A stretch of 64,000 bases of DNA, taken from NCBI GenBank assembly GCA_963210315.1, contig OY723281.1, positions 868,001 through 932,000 of the forward strand, given 5' to 3'. Shown here piece after piece: positions 11,741 to 23,500 of this stretch (positions are counted from its first letter, which is position 1; every line of letters starts with the position of its first letter). Both the position numbers and the translations under genes were made by a program. The notes under the pieces were generated by a model, which was given only the letters and a program-made list of their open reading frames with translations, had not been told where the DNA came from and did not search any database. This DNA is from Rhynchopus euleeides (Eukaryota; Euglenozoa; Diplonemea; Diplonemida; Diplonemidae).

Positions 11741-13424
11741 GTATCGGAGCAATCTCGCCTGGGGCGGGAAAGTACCGGGGCAATCTCGCCCGGGGCGGGA
11801 AAGTATCGGGGCAATCTCGCCTGGGGCGGGAAAGTATCGGGGCAATCTCGCCTGGGGCGGGAAAGTATCGGGGCAATCTCGCCTGGGGCGGGAAAGTATC
11901 GGGGCAATCTCGCCTGGGGCGGGAAAGTATCGGGGCAATCTCGCCCGGGGCGGGAAAGTATCGGGGCAATCTCGCCTGGGGCGGGAAAGTACCGGGGCAA
12001 TCTCGCCTGGGGCGGGAAAGTGTCGGGGCAATCTCGCCTGGGGCGGGAAAGTATCGGAGCAATCTCGCCTGGGGCGGGAAAGTACCGGGGCAATCTCGCC
12101 CGGGGCGGGAAAGTATCGGGGCAATCTCGCCTGGGGCGGGAAAGTATCGGGGCAATCTCGCCTGGGGCGGGAAAGTATCGGGGCAATCTCGCCTGGGGCG
12201 GGAAAGTATCGGGGCAATCTCGCCTGGGGCGGGAAAGTATCGGGGCAATCTCGCCCGGGGCGGGAAAGTATCGGGGCAATCTCGCCTGGGGCGGGAAAGT
12301 ACCGGGGCAATCTCGCCTGGGGCGGGAAAGTGTCGGTGCAATCTCGCCTGGGGCGGGAAAGTATGGGGGCAATCTCGCCTGGGGCGGGAAAGTACCGGGG
12401 CAATCTCGCCCGGGGCGGGAAAGTATCGGGGCAATCTCGCCTGGGGCGGGAAAGTGTCGGGGCAATCTCGCCTGGGGCGGGAAAGTATCGGGGCAATCTC
12501 GCCTGGGGCGGGAAAGTATCGGGGCAATCTCGCCTGGGGCGGGAAAGTATCGGGGCAATCTCGCCCGGGGCGGGAAAGTATCGGGGCAATCTCGCCTGGG
12601 GCGGGAAAGTACCGGGGCAATCTCGCCTGGGGCGGGAAAGTGTCGGGGCAATCTCGCCTGGGGCGGGAAAGTATCGGAGCAATCTCGCCTGGGGCGGGAA
12701 AGTACCGGGGCAATCTCGCCCGGGGCGGGAAAGTATCGGGGCAATCTCGCCTGGGGCGGGAAAGTATCGGGGCAATCTCGCCTGGGGCGGGAAAGTATCG
12801 GGGCAATCTCGCCTGGGGCGGGAAAGTATCGGGGCAATCTCGCCTGGGGCGGGAAAGTATCGGGGCAATCTCGCCCGGGGCGGGAAAGTATCGGGGCAAT
12901 CTCGCCTGGGGCGGGAAAGTACCGGGGCAATCTCGCCTGGGGCGGGAAAGTGTCGGGGCAATCTAGCCTGGGGCGGGAAAGTATGGGGGCAATCTCGCCT
13001 GGGGCGGGAAAGTACCGGGGCAATCTCGCCCGGGGCGGGAAAGTATCGGGGCAATCTCGCCTGGGGCGGGAAAGTGTCGGGGCAATCTCGCCTGGGGCGG
13101 GAAAGTATGGGGGCAATCTCGCCTGGGGCGGGAAAGTACCGGGGCAATCTCGCCCGGGGCGGGAAAGTATCGGGGCAATCTCGCCTGGGGCGGGAAAGTA
13201 TCGGGGCAATCTCGCCTGGGGCGGGAAAGTATCGGGGCAATCTCGCCTGGGGCGGGAAAGTATCGGGGCAATCTCGCCTGGGGCGGGAAAGTATCGGGGC
13301 AATCTCGCCCGGGGCGGGAAAGTATCGGGGCAATCTCGCCTGGGGCGGGAAAGTACCGGGGCAATCTCGCCTGGGGCGGGAAAGTGTCGGGGCAATCTAG
13401 CCTGGGGCGGGAAAGTATGGGGGC
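11741..13424 (+). repeat. Higher-order repeat region with 310-bp (10-unit) superunits
   Basis: A marker variant (GTATCGGAGC, or GTATGGGGGC at the equivalent place) recurs at 11741, 12051, 12361, 12671 and 12981, exactly 310 bp apart. It recurs again at 13105 and 13415, also 310 apart. Within each superunit the order of CCT/CCC and TAT/TAC/TGT variants repeats. This is a higher-order repeat like that of alpha satellite, seen directly in the bases. Elsewhere in the array the superunit length varies. Confidence 0.8.
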
Positions 13425-15006
13425 AATCTCGCCTGGGGCGGGAAAGTACCGGGGCAATCTCGCCCGGGGCGGGAAAGTATCGGGGCAATCTCGCCTGGGG
13501 CGGGAAAGTGTCGGGGCAATCTCGCCTGGGGCGGGAAAGTATCGGGGCAATCTCGCCTGGGGCGGGAAAGTACCGGGGCAATCTCGCCCGGGGCGGGAAA
13601 GTACCGGGGCAATCTCGCCTGGGGCGGGAAAGTATCGGGGCAATCTCGCCTGGGGCGGGAAAGTACCGGGGCAATCTCGCCCGGGGCGGGAAAGTATCGG
13701 GGCAATCTCGCCTGGGGCGGGAAAGTATCGGGGCAATCTCGCCTGGGGCGGGAAAGTATCGGGGCAATCTCGCCCGGGGCGGGAAAGTATCGGGGCAATC
13801 TCGCCTGGGGCGGGAAAGTACCGGGGCAATCTCGCCTGGGGCGGGAAAGTGTCGGGGCAATCTCGCCTGGGGCGGGAAAGTATCGGGGCAATCTCGCCTG
13901 GGGCGGGAAAGTACCGGGGCAATCTCGCCCGGGGCGGGAAAGTATCGGGGCAATCTCGCCTGGGGCGGGAAAGTATCGGGGCAATCTCCCCTGGGGCGGG
14001 AAAGTATCGGGGCAATCTCGCCTGGGGCGGGAAAGTACCGGGGCAATCTCGCCCGGGGCGGGAAAGTACCGGGGCAATCTCGCCTGGGGCGGGAAAGTAT
14101 CGGGGCAATCTCGCCTGGGGCGGGAAAGTATCGGGGCAATCTCGCCTGGGGCGGGAAAGTATCGGGGCAATCTCGCCCGGGGCGGGAAAGTATCGGGGCA
14201 ATCTCGCCTGGGGCGGGAAAGTACCGGGGCAATCTCGCCTGGGGCGGGAAAGTGTCGGGGCAATCTCGCCTGGGGCGGGAAAGTATCGGGGCAATCTCGC
14301 CTGGGGCGGGAAAGTACCGGGGCAATCTCGCCTGGGGCGGGAAAGTATCGGGGCAATCTCGCCCGGGGCGGGAAAGTATCGGGGCAATCTCGCCTGGGGC
14401 GGGAAAGTATCGGGGCAATCTCGCCCGGGGCGGGAAAGTATCGGGGCAATCTCGCCTGGGGCGGGAAAGTACCGGGGCAATCTCGCCTGGGGCGGGAAAG
14501 TGTCGGGGCAATCTCGCCTGGGGCGGGAAAGTATCGGAGCAATCTCGCCTGGGGCGGGAAAGTACCGGGGCAATCTCGCCCGGGGCGGGAAAGTATCGGG
14601 GCAATCTCGCCCGGGGCGGGAAAGTACCGGGGCAATCTCGCCTGGGGCGGGAAAGTGTCGGGGCAATCTCGCCTGGGGCGGGAAAGTATCGGGGCAATCT
14701 CGCCTGGGGCGGGAAAGTACCGGGGCAATCTCGCCCGGGGCGGGAAAGTACCGGGGCAATCTCGCCTGGGGCGGGAAAGTATCGGGGCAATCTCGCCTGG
14801 GGCGGGAAAGTATCGGGGCAATCTCGCCTGGGGCGGGAAAGTATCGGGGCAATCTCGCCCGGGGCGGGAAAGTATCGGGGCAATCTCGCCTGGGGCGGGA
14901 AAGTACCGGGGCAATCTCGCCTGGGGCGGGAAAGTGTCGGGGCAATCTCGCCTGGGGCGGGAAAGTATCGGGGCAATCTCGCCTGGGGCGGGAAAGTACC
15001 GGGGCA

Positions 15007-15668
15007 ATTACGCCCGGGGCGGGAAAGTATCGGGGCAATCTCGCCTGGGGCGGGAAAGTATCGGGGCAATCTCGCCTGGGGCGGGAAAGTATCGGGGCAA
15101 TCTTGCCCGGGGCGGGAAAGTATCGGGGCAATCTCGCCTGGGGCGGGAAAGTACCGGGGCAATCTCGCCTGGGGCGGGAAAGTGTCGGGGCAATCTAGCC
15201 TGGGGCGGGAAAGTATGGGGGCAATCTCGCCTGGGGCGGGAAAGTACCGGGGCAATCTCGCCCGGGGCGGGAAAGTATCGGGGCAATCTCGCCTGGGGCG
15301 GGAAAGTGTCGGGGCAATCTCGCCTGGGGCGGGAAAGTATCGGGGCAATCTCGCCTGGGGCGGGAAAGTACCGGGGCAATCTCGCCTGGGGCGGGAAAGT
15401 GTCGGGGCAATCTCGCCTGGGGCGGGAAAGTATCGGGGCAATCTCGCCTGGGGCGGGAAAGTACCGGGGCAATTACGCCCGGGGCGGGAAAGTATCGGGG
15501 CAATCTCGCCTGGGGCGGGAAAGTATCGGGGCAATCTCGCCTGGGGCGGGAAAGTATCGGGGCAATCTTGCCCGGGGCGGGAAAGTATCGGGGCAATCTC
15601 GCCTGGGGCGGGAAAGTACCGGGGCAATCTCGCCTGGGGCGGGAAAGTGTCGGGGCAATCTAGCCTGG
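15007..15668 (+). repeat. Copy 1 of a satellite block duplicated 4,929 bp downstream
   Basis: Private variants mark this block: AATTACGCCC at 15007 and 15472, ATCTAGCC at 15194 and 15659, and ATCTTGCCCGG between them. Each recurs exactly 4,929 bp (159 units) further on. A related offset of 2,511 bp (81 units) links sequence starting near 13396 to sequence starting near 15907. Confidence 0.75.
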
Positions 15669-18600
15669 GGCGGGAAAGTATGGGGGCAATCTCGCCTGGG
15701 GCGGGAAAGTACCGGGGCAATCTCGCCCGGGGCGGGAAAGTATCGGGGCAATCTCGCCTGGGGCGGGAAAGTACCGGGGCAATCTCGCCTGGGGCGGGAA
15801 AGTACCGGGGCAATCTCGCCCGGGGCGGGAAAGTATCGGGGCAATCTCGCCTGGGGCGGGAAAGTATCGGGGCAATCTCGCCTGGGGCGGGAAAGTGTCG
15901 GGGCAATCTAGCCTGGGGCGGGAAAGTATGGGGGCAATCTCGCCTGGGGCGGGAAAGTACCGGGGCAATCTCGCCCGGGGCGGGAAAGTATCGGGGCAAT
16001 CTCGCCTGGGGCGGGAAAGTGTCGGGGCAATCTCGCCTGGGGCGGGAAAGTATCGGGGCAATCTCGCCTGGGGCGGGAAAGTACCGGGGCAATCTCGCCC
16101 GGGGCGGGAAAGTACCGGGGCAATCTCGCCTGGGGCGGGAAAGTATCGGGGCAATCTCGCCTGGGGCGGGAAAGTACCGGGGCAATCTCGCCCGGGGCGG
16201 GAAAGTATCGGGGCAATCTCGCCTGGGGCGGGAAAGTATCGGGGCAATCTCGCCTGGGGCGGGAAAGTATCGGGGCAATCTCGCCCGGGGCGGGAAAGTA
16301 TCGGGGCAATCTCGCCTGGGGCGGGAAAGTACCGGGGCAATCTCGCCTGGGGCGGGAAAGTGTCGGGGCAATCTCGCCTGGGGCGGGAAAGTATCGGGGC
16401 AATCTCGCCTGGGGCGGGAAAGTACCGGGGCAATCTCGCCCGGGGCGGGAAAGTATCGGGGCAATCTCGCCTGGGGCGGGAAAGTATCGGGGCAATCTCC
16501 CCTGGGGCGGGAAAGTATCGGGGCAATCTCGCCTGGGGCGGGAAAGTACCGGGGCAATCTCGCCCGGGGCGGGAAAGTACCGGGGCAATCTCGCCTGGGG
16601 CGGGAAAGTATCGGGGCAATCTCGCCTGGGGCGGGAAAGTATCGGGGCAATCTCGCCTGGGGCGGGAAAGTATCGGGGCAATCTCGCCCGGGGCGGGAAA
16701 GTATCGGGGCAATCTCGCCTGGGGCGGGAAAGTACCGGGGCAATCTCGCCTGGGGCGGGAAAGTGTCGGGGCAATCTCGCCTGGGGCGGGAAAGTATCGG
16801 GGCAATCTCGCCTGGGGCGGGAAAGTACCGGGGCAATCTCGCCCGGGGCGGGAAAGTACCGGGGCAATCTCGCCTGGGGCGGGAAAGTATCGGGGCAATC
16901 TCGCCTGGGGCGGGAAAGTACCGGGGCAATCTCGCCCGGGGCGGGAAAGTATCGGGGCAATCTCGCCTGGGGCGGGAAAGTATCGGGGCAATCTCGCCTG
17001 GGGCGGGAAAGTATCGGGGCAATCTCGCCCGGGGCGGGAAAGTATCGGGGCAATCTCGCCTGGGGCGGGAAAGTACCGGGGCAATCTCGCCTGGGGCGGG
17101 AAAGTGTCGGGGCAATCTCGCCTGGGGCGGGAAAGTATCGGGGCAATCTCGCCTGGGGCGGGAAAGTACCGGGGCAATCTCGCCCGGGGCGGGAAAGTAT
17201 CGGGGCAATCTCGCCTGGGGCGGGAAAGTATCGGGGCAATCTCCCCTGGGGCGGGAAAGTATCGGGGCAATCTCGCCTGGGGCGGGAAAGTACCGGGGCA
17301 ATCTCGCCCGGGGCGGGAAAGTACCGGGGCAATCTCGCCTGGGGCGGGAAAGTATCGGGGCAATCTCGCCTGGGGCGGGAAAGTATCGGGGCAATCTCGC
17401 CTGGGGCGGGAAAGTATCGGGGCAATCTCGCCCGGGGCGGGAAAGTATCGGGGCAATCTCGCCTGGGGCGGGAAAGTACCGGGGCAATCTCGCCTGGGGC
17501 GGGAAAGTGTCGGGGCAATCTCGCCTGGGGCGGGAAAGTATCGGGGCAATCTCGCCTGGGGCGGGAAAGTACCGGGGCAATCTCGCCCGGGGCGGGAAAG
17601 TATCGGGGCAATCTCGCCTGGGGCGGGAAAGTATCGGGGCAATCTCGCCTGGGGCGGGAAAGTATCGGGGCAATCTCGCCTGGGGCGGGAAAGTATCGGG
17701 GCAATCTCGCCTGGGGCGGGAAAGTATCGGGGCAATCTCGCCCGGGGCGGGAAAGTATCGGGGCAATCTCGCCTGGGCCGGGAAAGTACCGGGGCAATCT
17801 CGCCTGGGGCGGGAAAGTGTCGGGGCAATCTCGCCTGGGGCGGGAAAGTATCGGAGCAATCTCGCCTGGGGCGGGAAAGTATCGGGGCAATCTCGCCCGG
17901 GGCGGGAAAGTATCGGGGCAATCTCGCCTGGGGCGGGAAAGTACCGGGGCAATCTCGCCTGGGGCGGGAAAGTGTCGGTGCAATCTCGCCTGGGGCGGGA
18001 AAGTATGGGGGCAATCTCGCCTGGGGCGGGAAAGTACCGGGGCAATCTCGCCCGGGGCGGGAAAGTATCGGGGCAATCTCGCCTGGGGCGGGAAAGTATC
18101 GGGGCAATCTCGCCCGGGGCGGGAAAGTATCGGGGCAATCTCGCCTGGGGCGGGAAAGTACCGGGGCAATCTCGCCTGGGGCGGGAAAGTGTCGGGGCAA
18201 TCTCGCCTGGGGCGGGAAAGTATCGGGGCAATCTCGCCTGGGGCGGGAAAGTACCGGGGCAATCTCGCCCGGGGCGGGAAAGTATCGGGGCAATCTCGCC
18301 TGGGGCGGGAAAGTATCGGGGCAATCTCGCCTGGGGCGGGAAAGTATCGGGGCAATCTCGCCTGGGGCGGGAAAGTATCGGGGCAATCTCGCCTGGGGCG
18401 GGAAAGTACCGGGGCAATCTCGCCCGGGGCGGGAAAGTACCGGGGCAATCTCGCCTGGGGCGGGAAAGTATCGGGGCAATCTCGCCTGGGGCGGGAAAGT
18501 ATCGGGGCAATCTCGCCCGGGGCGGGAAAGTATCGGGGCAATCTCGCCTGGGGCGGGAAAGTACCGGGGCAATCTCGCCTGGGGCGGGAAAGTGTCGGGG

Positions 18601-19935
18601 CAATCTCGCCTGGGGCGGGAAAGTATCGGGGCAATCTCGCCTGGGGCGGGAAAGTATCGGGGCAATCTCGCCTGGGGCGGGAAAGTATCGGGGCAATCTC
18701 GCCCGGGGCGGGAAAGTATCGGGGCAATCTCGCCTGGGGCGGGAAAGTACCGGGGCAATCTCGCCTGGGGCGGGAAAGTGTCGGGGCAATCTCGCCTGGG
18801 GCGGGAAAGTATCGGAGCAATCTCGCCTGGGGCGGGAAAGTACCGGGGCAATCTCGCCCGGGGCGGGAAAGTATCGGGGCAATCTCGCCTGGGGCGGGAA
18901 AGTATCGGGGCAATCTCGCCTGGGGCGGGAAAGTATCGGGGCAATCTCGCCTGGGGCGGGAAAGTATCGGGGCAATCTCGCCCGGGGCGGGAAAGTATCG
19001 GGGCAATCTCGCCTGGGGCGGGAAAGTACCGGGGCAATCTCGCCTGGGGCGGGAAAGTGTCGGGGCAATCTCGCCTGGGGCGGGAAAGTATGGGGGCAAT
19101 CTCGCCTGGGGCGGGAAAGTACCGGGGCAATCTCGCCCGGGGCGGGAAAGTATCGGGGCAATCTCGCCTGGGGCGGGAAAGTATCGGGGCAATCTCGCCT
19201 GGGGCGGGAAAGTATCGGGGCAATCTCGCCTGGGGCGGGAAAGTATCGGGGCAATCTCGCCTGGGGCGGGAAAGTATCGGGGCAATCTCGCCCGGGGCGG
19301 GAAAGTATCGGGGCAATCTCGCCTGGGGCGGGAAAGTATCGGGGCAATCTCGCCCGGGGCGGGAAAGTATCGGGGCAATCTCGCCTGGGGCGGGAAAGTA
19401 CCGGGGCAATCTCGCCTGGGGCGGGAAAGTGTCGGGGCAATCTCGCCTGGGGCGGGAAAGTATCGGAGCAATCTCGCCTGGGGCGGGAAAGTACCGGGGC
19501 AATCTCGCCCGGGGCGGGAAAGTATCGGGGCAATCTCGCCCGGGGCGGGAAAGTACCGGGGCAATCTCGCCTGGGGCGGGAAAGTGTCGGGGCAATCTCG
19601 CCTGGGGCGGGAAAGTATCGGGGCAATCTCGCCTGGGGCGGGAAAGTACCGGGGCAATCTCGCCCGGGGCGGGAAAGTACCGGGGCAATCTCGCCTGGGG
19701 CGGGAAAGTATCGGGGCAATCTCGCCTGGGGCGGGAAAGTATCGGGGCAATCTCGCCTGGGGCGGGAAAGTATCGGGGCAATCTCGCCCGGGGCGGGAAA
19801 GTATCGGGGCAATCTCGCCTGGGGCGGGAAAGTACCGGGGCAATCTCGCCTGGGGCGGGAAAGTGTCGGGGCAATCTCGCCTGGGGCGGGAAAGTATCGG
19901 GGCAATCTCGCCTGGGGCGGGAAAGTACCGGGGCA

Positions 19936-20597
19936 ATTACGCCCGGGGCGGGAAAGTATCGGGGCAATCTCGCCTGGGGCGGGAAAGTATCGGGGCAATC
20001 TCGCCTGGGGCGGGAAAGTATCGGGGCAATCTTGCCCGGGGCGGGAAAGTATCGGGGCAATCTCGCCTGGGGCGGGAAAGTACCGGGGCAATCTCGCCTG
20101 GGGCGGGAAAGTGTCGGGGCAATCTAGCCTGGGGCGGGAAAGTATGGGGGCAATCTCGCCTGGGGCGGGAAAGTACCGGGGCAATCTCGCCCGGGGCGGG
20201 AAAGTATCGGGGCAATCTCGCCTGGGGCGGGAAAGTGTCGGGGCAATCTCGCCTGGGGCGGGAAAGTATCGGGGCAATCTCGCCTGGGGCGGGAAAGTAC
20301 CGGGGCAATCTCGCCTGGGGCGGGAAAGTGTCGGGGCAATCTCGCCTGGGGCGGGAAAGTATCGGGGCAATCTCGCCTGGGGCGGGAAAGTACCGGGGCA
20401 ATTACGCCCGGGGCGGGAAAGTATCGGGGCAATCTCGCCTGGGGCGGGAAAGTATCGGGGCAATCTCGCCTGGGGCGGGAAAGTATCGGGGCAATCTTGC
20501 CCGGGGCGGGAAAGTATCGGGGCAATCTCGCCTGGGGCGGGAAAGTACCGGGGCAATCTCGCCTGGGGCGGGAAAGTGTCGGGGCAATCTAGCCTGG
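19936..20597 (+). repeat. Copy 2 of the duplicated satellite block
   Basis: This block carries the same set of private variants as the block 159 units upstream: AATTACGCCC at 19936 and 20401, and ATCTAGCC at 20123 and 20588, with the same internal spacing of 465 bp (15 units). It points to a recent block duplication inside the array. Confidence 0.75.
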
Positions 20598-23500
20598 GGC
20601 GGGAAAGTATGGGGGCAATCTCGCCTGGGGCGGGAAAGTACCGGGGCAATCTCGCCCGGGGCGGGAAAGTATCGGGGCAATCTCGCCTGGGGCGGGAAAG
20701 TACCGGGGCAATCTCGCCTGGGGCGGGAAAGTACCGGGGCAATCTCGCCCGGGGCGGGAAAGTATCGGGGCAATCTCGCCTGGGGCGGGAAAGTATCGGG
20801 GCAATCTCGCCTGGGGCGGGAAAGTATCGGGGCAATCTCGCCCGGGGCGGGAAAGTATCGGGGCAATCTCGCCTGGGGCGGGAAAGTACCGGGGCAATCT
20901 CGCCTGGGGCGGGAAAGTGTCGGGGCAATCTCGCCTGGGGCGGGAAAGTATCGGGGCAATCTCGCCTGGGGCGGGAAAGTACCGGGGCAATCTCGCCCGG
21001 GGCGGGAAAGTATCGGGGCAATCTCGCCTGGGGCGGGAAAGTATCGGGGCAATCTCCCCTGGGGCGGGAAAGTATCGGGGCAATCTCGCCTGGGGCGGGA
21101 AAGTACCGGGGCAATCTCGCCCGGGGCGGGAAAGTACCGGGGCAATCTCGCCTGGGGCGGGAAAGTATCGGGGCAATCTCGCCTGGGGCGGGAAAGTATC
21201 GGGGCAATCTCGCCTGGGGCGGGAAAGTATCGGGGCAATCTCGCCCGGGGCGGGAAAGTATCGGGGCAATCTCGCCTGGGGCGGGAAAGTACCGGGGCAA
21301 TCTCGCCTGGGGCGGGAAAGTGTCGGGGCAATCTCGCCTGGGGCGGGAAAGTATCGGGGCAATCTCGCCTGGGGCGGGAAAGTACCGGGGCAATCTCGCC
21401 CGGGGCGGGAAAGTACCGGGGCAATCTCGCCTGGGGCGGGAAAGTATCGGGGCAATCTCGCCTGGGGCGGGAAAGTACCGGGGCAATCTCGCCCGGGGCG
21501 GGAAAGTATCGGGGCAATCTCGCCTGGGGCGGGAAAGTATCGGGGCAATCTCGCCTGGGGCGGGAAAGTATCGGGGCAATCTCGCCCGGGGCGGGAAAGT
21601 ATCGGGGCAATCTCGCCTGGGGCGGGAAAGTACCGGGGCAATCTCGCCTGGGGCGGGAAAGTGTCGGGGCAATCTCGCCTGGGGCGGGAAAGTATCGGGG
21701 CAATCTCGCCTGGGGCGGGAAAGTACCGGGGCAATCTCGCCCGGGGCGGGAAAGTATCGGGGCAATCTCGCCTGGGGCGGGAAAGTATCGGGGCAATCTC
21801 GCCTGGGGCGGGAAAGTATCGGGGCAATCTCCCCTGGGGCGGGAAAGTATCGGGGCAATCTCGCCTGGGGCGGGAAAGTACCGGGGCAATCTCGCCCGGG
21901 GCGGGAAAGTACCGGGGCAATCTCGCCTGGGGCGGGAAAGTATCGGGGCAATCTCGCCTGGGGCGGGAAAGTATCGGGGCAATCTCCCCTGGGGCGGGAA
22001 AGTATCGGGGCAATCTCGCCTGGGGCGGGAAAGTACCGGGGCAATCTCGCCCGGGGCGGGAAAGTACCGGGGCAATCTCGCCTGGGGCGGGAAAGTATCG
22101 GGGCAATCTCGCCTGGGGCGGGAAAGTATCGGGGCAATCTCGCCTGGGGCGGGAAAGTATCGGGGCAATCTCGCCCGGGGCGGGAAAGTATCGGGGCAAT
22201 CTCGCCTGGGGCGGGAAAGTACCGGGGCAATCTCGCCTGGGGCGGGAAAGTGTCGGGGCAATCTCGCCTGGGGCGGGAAAGTATCGGGGCAATCTCGCCT
22301 GGGGCGGGAAAGTACCGGGGCAATCTCGCCCGGGGCGGGAAAGTATCGGGGCAATCTCGCCTGGGGCGGGAAAGTATCGGGGCAATCTCGCCTGGGGCGG
22401 GAAAGTATCGGGGCAATCTCGCCTGGGGCGGGAAAGTATCGGGGCAATCTCGCCTGGGGCGGGAAAGTATCGGGGCAATCTCGCCCGGGGCGGGAAAGTA
22501 TCGGGGCAATCTCGCCTGGGGCGGGAAAGTACCGGGGCAATCTCGCCTGGGGCGGGAAAGTGTCGGGGCAATCTCGCCTGGGGCGGGAAAGTATCGGAGC
22601 AATCTCGCCTGGGGCGGGAAAGTATCGGGGCAATCTCGCCCGGGGCGGGAAAGTATCGGGGCAATCTCGCCTGGGGCGGGAAAGTACCGGGGCAATCTCG
22701 CCTGGGGCGGGAAAGTGTCGGTGCAATCTCGCCTGGGGCGGGAAAGTATGGGGGCAATCTCGCCTGGGGCGGGAAAGTACCGGGGCAATCTCGCCCGGGG
22801 CGGGAAAGTATCGGGGCAATCTCGCCTGGGGCGGGAAAGTATCGGGGCAATCTCGCCCGGGGCGGGAAAGTATCGGGGCAATCTCGCCTGGGGCGGGAAA
22901 GTACCGGGGCAATCTCGCCTGGGGCGGGAAAGTGTCGGGGCAATCTCGCCTGGGGCGGGAAAGTATCGGGGCAATCTCGCCTGGGGCGGGAAAGTACCGG
23001 GGCAATCTCGCCCGGGGCGGGAAAGTATCGGGGCAATCTCGCCTGGGGCGGGAAAGTATCGGGGCAATCTCGCCTGGGGCGGGAAAGTATCGGGGCAATC
23101 TCGCCTGGGGCGGGAAAGTATCGGGGCAATCTCGCCTGGGGCGGGAAAGTACCGGGGCAATCTCGCCCGGGGCGGGAAAGTACCGGGGCAATCTCGCCTG
23201 GGGCGGGAAAGTATCGGGGCAATCTCGCCTGGGGCGGGAAAGTATCGGGGCAATCTCGCCCGGGGCGGGAAAGTATCGGGGCAATCTCGCCTGGGGCGGG
23301 AAAGTACCGGGGCAATCTCGCCTGGGGCGGGAAAGTGTCGGGGCAATCTCGCCTGGGGCGGGAAAGTATCGGGGCAATCTCGCCTGGGGCGGGAAAGTAT
23401 CGGGGCAATCTCGCCTGGGGCGGGAAAGTATCGGGGCAATCTCGCCCGGGGCGGGAAAGTATCGGGGCAATCTCGCCTGGGGCGGGAAAGTACCGGGGCA

